Source of the DNA: Maylandia zebra
Taxonomy: Eukaryota > Chordata > Actinopteri > Cichliformes > Cichlidae
Direction of reading: 5' to 3'
DNA length: 64,000 nucleotides
Assembly (NCBI RefSeq): GCF_041146795.1
Contig: NC_135187.1
Location: 17,064,556 to 17,128,555, forward strand
In this document: one piece after another, positions 29,501-46,700 of the stretch
Numbering within the stretch: the first letter of the stretch is position 1
Layout of the letters: every line of letters starts with the position of its first letter
Made by a program: the position numbers and the translations under genes
The notes under the pieces: model-generated
The model's database searches: none
Seen by the model: only the letters and a program-made list of their open reading frames with translations
Told to the model about the DNA's origin: nothing

Positions 29501-32414
29501 TTCAGTCTAGAATCTCTTATGTCATACAAACTATTAATATCTACATTTGTGGTGTAAAAAGGTTTACTCAGATCTAGATGGTACCTTGTGACTCCTGAGC
29601 CCACGGCTGGGGTTCTGGCTGGCCCCTGTAATGTGTAGCTGCTGAGATAGCACTCCACTTGTTTCCCTCCATAGTGCTCATCTGACCTGGGATCTTCAAG
29701 GACATATCATTCCAGCCTCCACCATTGACCGAAGGTTCCTTCCTCCAGCTGGAGGAAACTGAGGGAACATACAAACAGGAAAGACCATCAGAGTCCCTCA
29801 GTAACAGTTTTGTTCAAAATATGTCACAGGAGGGGAGTTCAGACCAGTTCACTGACAAGAAAACAACACTTACGAGCAATATTGAAATTTCACTGGACTG
29901 AGCAGCTTGAAAATCACCTCTGTGATACCTTAAAACTCTGAATAAGTTCACGTTTAAGAGAGCCTCATAAAAAAATGGTTTACCTTTGTCTTTAACGGCT
30001 TCACTGGCTGTATCTCCCTTTCCAGTGGCTCTTGAATGAAAAGACTCTGAAACAGGGTTGGAAACAGGGTTATTACCACATAATACTGTGTGATAATGCG
30101 GGTAGACTATATATCAAAATTGCATACTGAATATGCTACCTTCTTCTGTCATTTTAGAATAAAATACATTTGCCTTAATGCACTTAGTTGCTGCAATGTG
30201 ACTGGCTCATTAGATACTTGTGTTAATGAGCACCTCAACAGGTGTAGCTAAAAGAGTGGTTGGTGACTATATTTAAACATAGTGAATTCCTTCTACATGA
30301 ATACCATGGTTTCCTCTGTTCCTCTTGTTAACTGCTGCTGGTACAGTTGCCTCCACGTGCGTTTTTGATGCTTCCACACTTCCTGAACCGCCAGAGTCCT
30401 CAGGACCCTTTTCCTTCCTGCGCTGCTGCCTCTTTTCTCGGTTACTGACTTTTGTCTCCCACACACCTGGATGACACACACATACATGCACCCCAAAAAT
30501 AACACGACATTCTAAGGGAATGTGGTATATATCGGACTATGAAGGATATTTGCTCATTACTATATTTTAAAGAGTCTGGCTGCAATCAGAATGACAGGAC
30601 ATGCATGAGAAGCACATTCTGCATAATATTAAAATGTCCTTTTGAAAATGAGAAGCTATTGTGACATTTCCGCCTCAACGGTTGAGCTGTACCGTCATCA
30701 GGTTCCTTCCCATCGTTTGAAGACAAAAGCTGAACTGGTTTCACATCTGTCTTGTTCTTCTTCTTGTTCTTCTTCACCTGCACCGGGGCTTGCACCTCCG
30801 GTTTCTGTGGACAGAAATAAAAGAACAATCAAGTTACCTCATAATAACAACTTTACTGCACTTAATGTCTTTTATTATTTATCATCCCAACAGTAGTCTC
30901 CAAATGTATTTTTTCACTGCACAGAAGTGGAGTTTTAGCAGTATGTCACCAGTAATACAACTATCTTGCAAAACATCAACAAAACTGAGCAATTCAGGGA
31001 AATGCTGCGCCTACTCTGCCCACCACTGGTTTCACATTTCCTTAATTTTGATCATACCTTCTCAGTTTTGATCTGTGCTGGCAGCTTAGAAACTGCCTCA
31101 GCCACTTTAACTTCCTCTTGAGCCACAGTCACTGGCTGCCCATTGGACTGAGACTTCTGGAGGGGTGAAAAGACACAGATAAGAAACATACAGCATGACA
31201 ACCCAGAAAAACAGGGAGTGCTAAAGAAAATATCAACTTACTTAAAATAAAAACGACAGTTTTTGCGTCAACACTAAATTATTAAGCCTTATATGACTGG
31301 TTAATAACACACTTATTGTCTGTTAGCTTGTTTTAAAAGTTATATTTAACAGGTTAAACAGATTATCGCTTTCTAAATACGAGCTTCAAAGAAGCGCGCC
31401 TGGGTTGCGGACGTCTTTAAAACCATTTTCACTCATCAAAGCGAAAGTTGAAGCTTCAGGTGGCTAACGATGACGTATAAACTAGCTAGCTAAACAGGAG
31501 TATCAGGTGGTTGCAAACACCGATAACACCTTCCCTTTCTTAATAAAATACCCTACCTTCATCCATATGCAGTTAGATTACGGGTTTATTTTTGTCACTT
31601 GTAAGTGGGTCGTGGAATTGTCCCTAGATGGCCTAATTTGTGCTGTGTAAACAAAGTATACGACGAGCTATACGACCGTCAATTCATACATGCCAGGTAG
31701 CTAGCTGGCTAGCTAACGCCAAACTTAACCGCTTTTGTTAATAAAATAATAAAATAAGTGTCTAACTGAACTGTTTTGCAGAGGGAGCACTTAGGTTAAG
31801 GAGTTAAATGAACACCCGCGCGTGTTGTGACTGACTCGCTGTGATTAGACGGCTCGGTAAAGGCTGCTGAACGTTGTGTGGACTCAGATGCTAGATTTTC
31901 CTCCTTGTTTCTCCCTTTTGTATGTGCTCATGGTTTTGTATATGTAATTGTATGTGTATGTGCATTTTATATGTAAACTTGTTTACTTTAAATAAAGTTA
32001 GTTTAAAAAAAAAAAAAAAGTAAAGGCTGCCTGCGGTACCTTTTCTACCGTTTTCTTTTTGTTCTTCTTCTTCTGCTCTTCTGGTTTGGCAGTTTTAGCG
32101 AAACCGGCCTTGAGGGGCTCACCGCCGCCGCCGCTGCTGCTGCTCCTGCTGCTGCCGTGTGTGACCGGGGATCCTCGCTTTTTCCCGGCGAGCAGCCCGC
32201 CGCAAACAGCGGCCCACGACAGACTGATCAGCAGCAGAAGACCCGCCGCGGCCGTGGACAGGATGACCCACGTCGGGTACAGCTCGGGCTTCAGACCCAA
32301 GTCAACCCCGAATCGAGCCCGAACATATCCCTGTCCCGAAGACAGCAGCTCCTTCAAGTGGCTGGAAAGCAGCTCGGCTTTCTCCAGCGCAAGACCTCGC
32401 AAGTCTCCAGCCAT
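26547..32414 (-). CDS. mtdh: Metadherin / AEG-1 / LYRIC (mtdh), complete
   Basis: ER/nuclear-envelope membrane protein that binds SND1 and acts in RNA and NF-kB pathways. Eleven coding exons, in gene order: 32414-32040, 31156-31058, 30804-30693, 30466-30305, 30046-29984, 29758-29585, 28195-28124, 28029-27902, 27799-27689, 27604-27505, 26614-26547. The phases close, giving 487 residues (human 582). Markers: an LxxLL motif, LKELL, at 20-24; membrane segment at about 48-70 (WVILSTAAAGLLLLISLSWA); Lys-rich EEQKKKNKKK; KKNKKKNKTD; WETKVSNREKRQQRR; SVNGGGWND; VNDEWSGF; and DWNAPVEHWGNY, where W364 and W371 keep the spacing of the two SND1-binding tryptophans (human W394/W401). Then KSKKKRKKKKK and the terminal KKKVRRET. 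Exon 10 also supports a long open frame on the opposite strand, which is only a shadow. Confidence 0.95.
28250..29460. other. mtdh intron 6 interior; nothing firm
   Basis: This is intron between coding exons at 28195 and 29585. A CpG-bearing part near 28420-28680 stands out but shows no codon use or conserved words. TTGCCTTGGTAACC near 28360 resembles phrases at 10.2 kb and 25.6 kb and may be from a shared low-copy repeat. Confidence 0.35.
30187..30270. mobile_element. Terminal relic of the CACTCACTGG-type Tc1 element
   Basis: About 80 bp resemble the right end of the copies at 22862-23745 and 57210-58075: TGTGACTGGCTCATTAGA, TGTTAATGAGCACCTC, ACAGGTGTAGCTAAAAGAGT. Only this end remains, inside mtdh intron 4, close to exon 4. 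Confidence 0.6.
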
Positions 32415-34022
32415 CTTTCAAAATTGCGCATACACTAGCTGTAGCTATCATTTCCAGCGCCCGTGCTAACGGAGGAGTGGCTAATCTAATCTGACTGTTA
32501 ACATCAAGGCTACAAACAGCAGCATATCAATACTACATCTGCTCAGTATTAAAAAGCTCACACTCACAGGTTTGTCCAGGACAGCATCATGCACTTACAC
32601 GAGCCGCTCTGTAAGAACAGGAGCTTTTCTGTCTTACCCATGAATTTGAAAATTACCCATGCACAAAATACTAAAACACATATGCTATATAAATGACACC
32701 TGTCCTGAGGTTAAATGTACACGTAGTTGTTGAAAAAGTGGTTCCAAACAATTATTTAAAAATACAAAATAACAACTTAAAAATATAACAACTAAAATCA
32801 GTTACAACCCACTTTTTCTGCTTTGTGTTGATAGACTCTTGTAATTGTTAAGCCTTAAAAGAAAGAGATAAAACAGTGAGACGAAAAAGAAGTGACACAA
32901 TCCAGTCAGGTGTTAACTCCAAAAACACTAAATCTTTGACAAATTTTGTGTTTATCCGATCTTTATGTCTAGATTGTGTCACTCTAACCAGTTTAACCCA
33001 CATTACAAAAAGACAACAAATTAATTTTTTGAAATTTCTTTCTTTTATTTCATTTAACTGCATTTACCCTTCACTTTCATGCGTTATTACATTACACAGC
33101 TCACGTTTTATTTCTGAGAGAACACTAATATTAGCACTGATTTGCAACCCAGCTGCTCGAAATCCCGTGAGTGCACATATAAAACATTACTGTACAAACA
33201 TGTTAACAACATACCGAATATTATTAAACAATACACCCGTGGTCCTGAGTATTTTGTTTGAGTTAGACTTATGTCATAATCTGTGAATTAAAAAAAAATC
33301 CATTCATCCATGTTATCTTGTGCAACACTGTTACTCTAATATTAACCCTGGTGCTTTATAATTTGAATAAAATAACCATAAATGTTTTTCTTAGCTCACA
33401 AGGGAGTAATCTATTGCCTTTGTAGCATAGTTTCAATTATTTTCTGAAAAGTGTACAAAAAAATGTATTCAACAAACACTCAAAGATAAATACTAAAATT
33501 ACAAAAAAAGGTAGGTTCTGAAAGTTGTTTAAATGAATGAAACTGTATGAATATTTAGTATGACGGTGATTATCTTTAATTTAAAGGTTAATAATTTCTA
33601 AAACAATATTTATAAAGTCCACTTTTTCATGTCACAGCATACAGCAACCAAAGTATTGCATAAAAAGTGTAGCTTTGATGCCTGAGCTGAAATAATTTTT
33701 TTTGGATGGTTTATTATTTGTTCTTCTTACATGCATAAAAGAAATTTAGAAAATAAAGAGTCCTTTTTGAATTTTTGAAGCCCACATTGTCCACCAATCA
33801 TAAAATGACCCACATCACATTTATTTCTTGTCACCTACATTTGAGAATAAGGCTGTTGTTGGTTCTCAGCTGTACAAACATTTACCTCTTGCATTCATTT
33901 ACAACACCTACACATATTTGGCAAAACATTTTTTATTGTATTTTAAAAGTTAGAAAATATTAAAGCAATTTGCCATAGAAACAAGCAACACGAAGCAGAA
34001 AAGTAAAAATATATTCTGTGTT
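32415..34022. other. mtdh upstream flank and spacer before rrm2b 3' end
   Basis: The first few hundred bases (32415-32700) are the mtdh promoter side, without a TATA box I can defend. The remainder is AT-rich with no recognisable exon, RNA gene or complete repeat. The left-reading open frames near 32.9-33.3 kb have no codon bias or conserved words. Confidence 0.45.
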
Positions 34023-34028
34023 TTTATT
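34023..34028 (-). terminator. rrm2b: Candidate rrm2b poly(A) signal
   Basis: TTTATT on the plus strand is AATAAA in the gene's sense. It lies about 320 bases after the rrm2b stop codon. A further candidate lies near 33710, so the true end is not certain. Confidence 0.5.
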
Positions 34029-34348
34029 ATCCACAATGCTCAGTGAGGAAAGAAATACTATTTATGTCACCTCCCTCATTATTTTATCATGATGGCAAAA
34101 TGTTGATGCTCACCCATTCTACTTATAAACTGTACTGGTTGCTAAATAATTCTCCATCTCTAATACAAAACAAAAAAAACATCCCAAAAAACAATAACAA
34201 CAAAAAAAAAGAGTACAGCCTTCACTTCGTAGCACTGTATCAGTATTACAGTAAGACTTGAAAACCTCTGTTGTATAATAACTGTATGGAAATAAATAAA
34301 TAGGTTGACCGAATGTAACAAATTTACAGTAACATGCCATGTCAGTTT

Positions 34349-39326
<4,978 letters not shown>

Positions 39327-39450
39327 TCTGAGGACTGGATTTGGGTTTTTTATTTAGCTAGCTTGTACTCGGTGCCATAACCCTGCGGACGTAGTTGTAG
39401 CTCTGTTGATTTGACACTTTAAATCCCCACATACGGGGGTATAGCGCCCC
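39327..39450 (-). promoter_or_regulatory. rrm2b: rrm2b proximal promoter / 5' UTR region
   Basis: The flank upstream of the rrm2b ATG includes CpG-bearing stretches (GCGGACGTAG, ACATACGGGGG, TAGCGCCCC). No TATA box and no convincing pair of p53 half-sites was found here or in intron 1. Confidence 0.4.
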
Positions 39451-39664
39451 TAGCGGAAATACTAAGAAGTTCACCTTTAAAACAACACGTGGTACGGGTA
39501 GCACGATAAAACTTCCGAAAATGACTAATACCGTGATTTTTACCTACTCATCTCACTTGCACTATTAGACATCAAGCAACACCTATGAGTAAAGAGATTA
39601 AACTAAAAAAAAGCTATTTGTTACAGGAAGGCAAGACAAAACTGTAGTTTAGAGTAATAAATTC

Positions 39665-39670
39665 TTTATT
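39665..39670 (-). terminator. Poly(A) signal of the nutf2-like gene
   Basis: TTTATT on the plus strand is AATAAA in the gene's sense. It lies about 140 bases beyond the stop codon at 39807. Confidence 0.7.
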
Positions 39671-39806
39671 TGAATAGAAATGTTATTAATACATGCATTG
39701 TAAACACCAAAAAAATGTGGAATATCTTTCTAGAAGTGGCAGCATGACACCGCAGTGTGAATTCAGAACTGGATACAAGTGAATGTGAACCTACTAATCC
39801 AAATCA

Positions 39807-41242
39807 CTACACTGGTATGTTGTGTATCCCCAGTCGAAACACATCATTCGTGCATGCCCACGCACAGTTTTGGGATTTCAGCATAAACACTTGATGGAAG
39901 GCCATCGGTGGATCATCATCTACCTGTTGGAAATAATTAACAGCAAAATCGTGAAAAACTAAAACTGTAATGTTGGCAGGAATATAAACTTAAATCACAT
40001 CAGCATAACTCATTAGGACTCTAAAAACACTGCAGTAATGATAATAAAGCACATTGTATTGTAATGTAGAAGCCATACATGTTGTTCAGAGTTAACATAC
40101 AGAGTAAAAACAGCAGACCCACACACACTGGTAAGAAGTTCTCTATCAAACACTTAATGAACTGCAACACATCATTTATCTACATGCTCTTCAGAAAGTG
40201 AAACAGTCATTTGTACTGGGAAAGTGCAGCCTGCCACAGCCAGACTATCATGAAAATAAACATAAAACTTCCCTGCCACCCTGCATTTCACTGGATTTAA
40301 AAATGTAACTCTTCCAACCACAAGGGGGCAATCTACAAAAGCTGCTTTCTCAGAGAGAGTAGTATTGGATCCCAACACTCAAAACAATGACACCTGCAGG
40401 TCTGAATGATGATTTTAGAATAAAATGTAAATGTTATTTTTTTTGTTTGTTTTTTGGGGTGAACAAGGTCACATGATATACACAATGCCACTGATATTTG
40501 TTCCTCCTCATCATTTCTGACTGAGCACAAATTGGGTAAAAAGACCCATTAGTGAGAACATTTTGTGTACATTTGAATAAATTCTGACCAAAACTGTAGT
40601 CGGAGAAGTGATTTTACTGCAGATGCCTTGACATGGTGTAAGCTCATCAGTCCTTCAGCCAGATGAATAAAAAACATAAAATAAAATGTGAAGAATCATA
40701 GAATACCTGTAGCTGTCCAAACACCATGATGAGGATACAGCTGTCTACTGTGGGCTGGAAGTCCTGTTCTGTGATGATGTGCTTAATGCGCTTGAAAGGC
40801 AAGTTCTGTGAATTGTGAACAATATTATTGTTTAGACTGATGTGCTGATGAAAGGAGAGGCGTAAAAATATTATTAATAAATTCACAGACACAACATAAC
40901 CTGGATTAGAAGCAGCATTTATGGAGTTTCTTTGTGCATGCCGGACCAACAACCTGCTAAAACAAGATACTTACTACTAGTTTGCCAGTTATAGCTTCTC
41001 TCCCCTGAAAAGGTGATCCTTCCCACGTCAGACAGGCATCAGGAGACTGCAGAAACATTTTTTCTTTCATAACTATAGGCTCAAAATATTTTTAACATCC
41101 AGCGTGATGGAACTGAATAGACATCTGGAAAGCTTACATAAAGGTTACCCAGTCCCATCCTATTGGTATTGTCAAACTGGTTGTAATACTCCTGGACAAA
41201 GCCCTCTCCAATCTTTTGCCAAATTTCTTTCTCACAGGCCAT
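39807..41242 (-). CDS. nutf2l: Nuclear transport factor 2-like protein, complete
   Basis: NTF2 imports Ran-GDP into the nucleus as a homodimer at FxFG nucleoporins. Four coding exons, in gene order: 41242-41138, 41046-40975, 40805-40707, 39923-39807; 130 residues (human NUTF2 127). It reads [109 protein letters not shown]. The domain order and the single NTF2 fold fit the whole family. The N-terminus and the sequence differ clearly from canonical NUTF2, so I read it as the teleost paralogue (nutf2-like); the exact symbol is less certain than the family. Exon 2 ends at GTA|GTAAGT; a GT three bases earlier is a weaker donor. Confidence 0.9.
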
Positions 41243-41904
41243 GTTTGCAGCTTTGGATCTGTAAAAGAAGACAAGCTAAGTAAAATAAGTCAAGAAATGA
41301 GAAGAAACTTGTGTTTATTATTTACACTTAAATAAGACTTTTCTGGTGTCTAATGTGCCTTAAACAAAATATGTATGTAAAAATGAAGGGCCAGTTAAAT
41401 GACTATCTTAATGGACAGCCTTTTGAAATTGCCAATAAAGGTACTGTCTAATTTAACCCTGCATTTAATGTATTTATATTATTACAGACAGGATTACTTC
41501 AGATGTTTGTCACTGTATTTTACAACCTCAATCGCAAAAAACTTATACATAAAAGGAACACAATAAAACATATTTAATGTTTAAACTCAGAAAAAAAGTG
41601 CCATTGTTAAGAAAAGGGTACATAAAATTGCAATTGTGAATAAAATACAGCCTTATGCGGTTTGGAAATCACTGTTTGCATTTTGTTTGTGTTCACATTT
41701 TACACAGTGTCCCAACATTTCCAGAATAGGACTCATATTTTATTGATTTACACACAATTTCTTATACCATTTTGTTACGTGTGTTGTGTTTAACCTAAGT
41801 TTAAGCTGCTGTAACAAAGCAACTTCCCGACTTTGGAGATTTAAAAAAAAAAAAGAAAATATTATCATCTTAAATAAACTTTATTTTCAACCACTGCGAA
41901 GGAC

Positions 41905-42092
41905 TGCAGGCAGGATGTAGATGAGTGTCAGGGGTGACTTGTGACATAAACATAGAAGAAAAAGTGAAAGGGAAGGTTTACAAGATGATAGTGAGACCTG
42001 CTGACAGAAAGACAGGAGTCGGAAGATGTTAAGATTTTCAGTGGGAGTGAGCAGGATTACAGATGAGTACATCAGAAGGACAGCTTAAAAGA
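41905..42092 (+). mobile_element. RTE-type LINE fragment (end of reverse transcriptase ORF)
   Basis: The plus strand near 42030-42086 reads LRFSVGVSRITDEYIRRTA, and just upstream KVYKMIVRPA. Both are C-terminal words of a common fish RTE-type reverse transcriptase. Frame changes lie between them. It sits in intron 1 of the nutf2-like gene. Confidence 0.7.
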
Positions 42093-42580
42093 GGCATGCT
42101 TTTACAAAAAAGAAAAAAGAAAAGAGCCCCACTCATATTTTAAATGAAAAAACAATGGGTTGCCTCTCGTGCTGAAGGATACAGATGTGACTGCACAGCT
42201 GGGGGGAAAATGAGGCCTGCTTCTTTAAGTGGTGTGGTTTCTTCGTGCTAAAGTTTCAACCAGCTGCAGCGACTATAGCAAGAGAAGCAGATTCAAGTCT
42301 ATTGGGAGTTAACCAAGTTGCTGTCCAGGTATTTTCAGACTAGTTGAGATTAGTTAACGCAGTCGGAATTAAGCAGAATATAAATCGGAGCTGTCGCAAT
42401 CCTGCCGTTTGTTAACCAGAAACCCAAGCTGCGGTCTCAAAGTTTTGGCTAGCCTCTGCTGCCTTTACCGAGAACTGTTTTTAAAACCTTTGTCTCCACA
42501 TTAACCTCATTAAACTCGTGTCAACAAATCCTCAGTAACCCGTCATCTTCATTAGACACTTGACTCAAAAAGTACTTTAC

Positions 42581-42640
42581 CTTGTCCGCTATTTTTGCTT
42601 GCTTTTTTTTTTCTCCAGCAGCAGACGTTTCGGCGTGGGG
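42581..42640 (-). other. nutf2l: Probable non-coding first exon of the nutf2-like gene
   Basis: On the minus strand GCGGACAAG|GTAAAG is a good donor at 42581/42580, upstream of the exon carrying the ATG (that exon starts at 41258 with 16 bases of 5' UTR). The 5' limit is a guess. The DNA beyond it is CpG-rich. Confidence 0.5.
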
Positions 42641-42780
42641 AAACGAGTCAAAACGAGGCGACCGGAGTTCCCGCTTCCTCCGACTTGTGACTAACGCGTG
42701 ACGTCAGCACAAGCCGCCCAATGAGAGAGCCTCGCAGTTCTCCGTCAGGAGCTTTTCCTGCTCACCGAGTCCCACCCTCT
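42600..42780 (-). promoter_or_regulatory. nutf2l: CpG-rich promoter region of the nutf2-like gene
   Basis: CpG density rises sharply (ACGTTTCGGCGTGGGG, AACGAGGCGACCGG, TAACGCGTGACGTCAGC). A CRE-like TGACGTCA lies near 42700 and CCAAT near 42719. The promoter role is inferred from position upstream of the first exon. Confidence 0.5.
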
Positions 42781-43756
42781 AAAACACTAAAACTCAGGAT
42801 CGCATACATGAAACAGAAACGAGCTTGTCTCAAATATTTTTTAATGATTATCTCAAAATCGTAAACCAAATACATACATGTAAAATTAAACATTTTTAAT
42901 ATCTAATTTGGCAAGTAATCAAAGAACCAGAGCTGAAGCTGTGACCATTATTGGCTAAACTTTGCAAGAAAGGGGCCGCACTGCATTAATCTGTTAGGTA
43001 CTGTTGCTCCCCTCTCCATGATGAGGTCCAAAGTTCCTCTTCTTCCTATTTAGACTGCAGCTTCATCACTGGCACAAAACATAATCAGCAAGTGACAACT
43101 AATCTATAATGTGCTTTTTTTCCTAAAAGGTGCAATCAAAGACGTAGCCTCGTGTCAGAGAGAGGCAGTAAGATAAGGCTCGAAATAAAGTGAATACTTT
43201 GAAATGGAAGACGTTAAATGCTTAACAGGATAAGATCAGTATTGCTCGGCGGGTGGGGGTGTAGAAGAGACAAAGAAATACAGCTCAGTTCATAACAGCG
43301 TGCAGGTCTTTACAAACACTATCAACAGGAATGTAAGTCATAAAAACAAAGCTGGGTTATTTCTCTGTGTATTATTTGAAGATCTTATTGTACCTTCTAT
43401 ACAGTGCTCTACAGGCGAGTGGGACGACTTTGTCCTCCTGACTTGCCACAAATTTAACATCTTACATTTTCTTCACCATTAGTGAAAACAAAACCAAAGA
43501 CCCATTCAGGCACTTTAAAAATAATTTTGCTACAGTTCAGTGTTTGTTGCTGCCAGGGAAAGGACTTTCAGGAGCACAGATTGTCTGCACCCACTTGACT
43601 TCCAGTGACTTGTTCAGAAAGGCTGCTATTGCTTTGTTGAAGCCACTGCACCAATAGATCCTCCTTGCAATAGGTGGCAGTAAAAGTCATCTGTGCAGTT
43701 TGGCCCAACAGGCCTCTGAGGTTAGAACCGAGTTATGTTTTGAACGTTCAAGCGCG

Positions 43757-46700
43757 TCACTGTTCCGGCTGTGACGTGAAATAATCATCTGTCCGAAACA
43801 CGCTGGGGACTTCTTGACGCTGATGTGGTGCTGGTCGTCTTGGACTGGCTGGTTTCTGAAAGCAAAGAGACAAAAGTTAAAAACCTAATAAATGAAGTGT
43901 GGTTACAACTGCTGGGGGAAACCTTAAAAAGAACACTGACTCCGCAGGCATGATGCTGTTCTTGAACACCATCAATCTTAATCAGACATATAAATAAAAA
44001 CACTGTGGGTGTTTTTGTTTTTATGAAATCTGAACCTTTACTCATAATGATCTCAATGAAGTCTGGATAGTGACTACAAATGACCTGGGTGGCCTTGATC
44101 CCAATCTCTGGACAAACAACAAACGTTGAGCAAATCAAATTCTGTGTGGATGCAACTGAGGTCACTAACGGCAGATCGCCAGTTTCCTCCATGATCGTGG
44201 TGGAGGCAGTCAATTTTTTTCTTTTTCAGAGGCAATAAATGGCTCAGCAGATATTTCACTGTCTAAAAGGAGAGCACCTAATATTTCCCCAAATCTATTT
44301 CATTCTATCCCATTTAGACCCAATGTGGAGAAAGTGGGCAGGGCATGTGGTTTTAGCCATCAGCAGCATTTGGGATCCTGGCTAAATGCATCAAATGCAT
44401 CTCGGGATAGATGCATTTGATGCACAGCTATGGGTCTTTTGGGAGATTTTTTTTTTTAATCCATAAGCATTTTTCGACTTCTCCTTCTTCTTTGTAACAG
44501 AAAAGCTATGAAGACAAACCTCACTCCCTTTGCTTCATTCCAGTGGAAAAGTACAACCAAATAAAGTATGATATTAATTTAAACATTGTGAAAAGTGCTG
44601 GTTGTTACAAGTAGCAGCAAAAGCTCTGGACTGCAACCGATTATTACAGTACATTGCTACAGTAAGAGTGGGCAGCCCACAGCTGAACTAGTTTGGGAAC
44701 CTTCTAAATAATAAGTTTTTGTTTAATCCTGCAAACACCAAACTCAGTGGATAGTGGAGAAAATTTATAATTCACAAGTGCAGAAATTGGCTCTTACGTT
44801 TAAGAAGCCTGGGACAGTCATTGTGCGGAGGATCTTCTTGAAAGCACCCGGTAGTGTTCCTAGCTCTCCCTCTGCCTGTGTGACCTGCTCCTCCATTGCG
44901 CTGACATTGGCTCCCACCATCTTTACAAAGGCCTGCAGACACAACAGCATATTTAAGATTCACTACAAAAGTTACAATATTCAATTTACCTGTGGTTGGC
45001 AGACAGAAAAGACAGCTGACACAGCTACGCTTTGTCCCCAGTCAAAAATGACTGTGCTGTTACACCAATGATGGACTGTTACGTTATGAAGCAGACATGC
45101 AGATGCCGACCTTGGCTCCACAAATAATTGTAGTCCAGTCTGACTCTTTATTACAAATCAGGAAATATTAATCATATTTTGCAATGAAAAACAAAAACAA
45201 ATGTGTCTTTAATTTTAACTATAGATTGTGATAGATAATTTTTTAATATAAAAAGGTTTATGCAGTTAATATACAGTCATGTGAAAAAGGAAGTTTACAC
45301 AGCACTCTATCCACTTCTATGAAAAACTTACAAACTTAAACTTGGCGTGCACCACCTGAGATAAGGGCTGAACAATGAGCATAAGAACACCGTTATCGCT
45401 TCAATAGGAATTATGAGCCCAAGTAGCTGTCAGGTGATAAAATGCACTTGATTAACTGATCATCAGCAAGTGTGAGCACCTCTGTAAAAGCAGTTTGGCA
45501 GTTTGCTGGACTGTAACACCGAAGTGTGAGTCAACACAACCTTCTCAGGAGTGGACGTCCCTGAAAGTTCACCTTAGGTTTGCAAAGTTGGATATTCGAA
45601 AGTACTCTAGAGTCAAATGTGAGGCCACCTGTTTGACAGCTAAAGCTTGGCTGAAACTGGGTCATGCAACAATGATCAATGATCCCAAGCACAGCAGCAA
45701 ATCTACAACAGAAAGGCTGAAAAAGAAAAGAATTAAGGTGCTGCAATGGCCCAAACAAAGTCTAGACATCAAACCGATTGAAATGCTGTGACGGGACCTT
45801 AGAGAGCTGTGCATAAATGAATGGCTGCAAACTGATAAAGTCATACAGAAAATTATTACTTCAAGTTATTTCTGCTAAAGGTGGTTCTACAAGTTGCTGA
45901 ATTATGGGATGCACCTAGTTTTTCACAGAACTGCATAAGTTCCTCTGAAAAATTTCACATGACTGTTTATCATGAAGTAAATTTTATTTTTGTCTCATCA
46001 CAAGTTACCTGATGAAGACATTTAATGACATTCAGCTGAAGAAATCGTGAGTATGAACTCAAATAAACATAGTTTTTGCAAATAAGGTCCCCTTTGCTGG
46101 TAGATTACCAGACATTTGAATGCATGGTAAGCTTTTACATGAGGAACAGGAACTAATACTTCTACCTTTTCGGTACACGAATGAATAAATAGAGGAAATA
46201 GAAAAACAAACAAGTGGCTCAGGGTCTCCATTTGTGAGGATGATACTTTCTGTATTTAATTATGAATAAAAACACTGCACAAAAATCAATATACATCAAC
46301 TCACAATCATGCATTTCATATTAGAGTTGTTAATGCCGCTTGCAGTTTGGCAGGATGCCTCTCTGAGGAATCCGTGTGCATTATAAAAGCGGCAAATGAA
46401 TATTTTATACAAAACAAAATGAACCGTATGAAACAGTCGCTTTACCTCCAGCTTATCAATTCTTCTGTATATCTGTCTCATTTCATCAGACTTCTGCTGG
46501 ATTTGAGGTAGGTTTTCATTCACTATCTGCGAGGTATCGTTACGGATCTGTAGACAAAACAAGACAGAATATCAGAAGCAAATTATCCGCGTAATCTAAA
46601 ACATGAGATGTAAGACACACTTTTATATTCTGACTGAGCTTACCATATCCAGCATTCCAACAAACTCATCCACTCTTGTCAGCATCTCTTCCAAGCTTTT

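Noticed and set aside
32059-32469. A 136-codon plus-strand frame opposite mtdh exon 1
   Set aside because: Antisense shadow of a GC-rich coding exon whose minus-strand frame matches metadherin.
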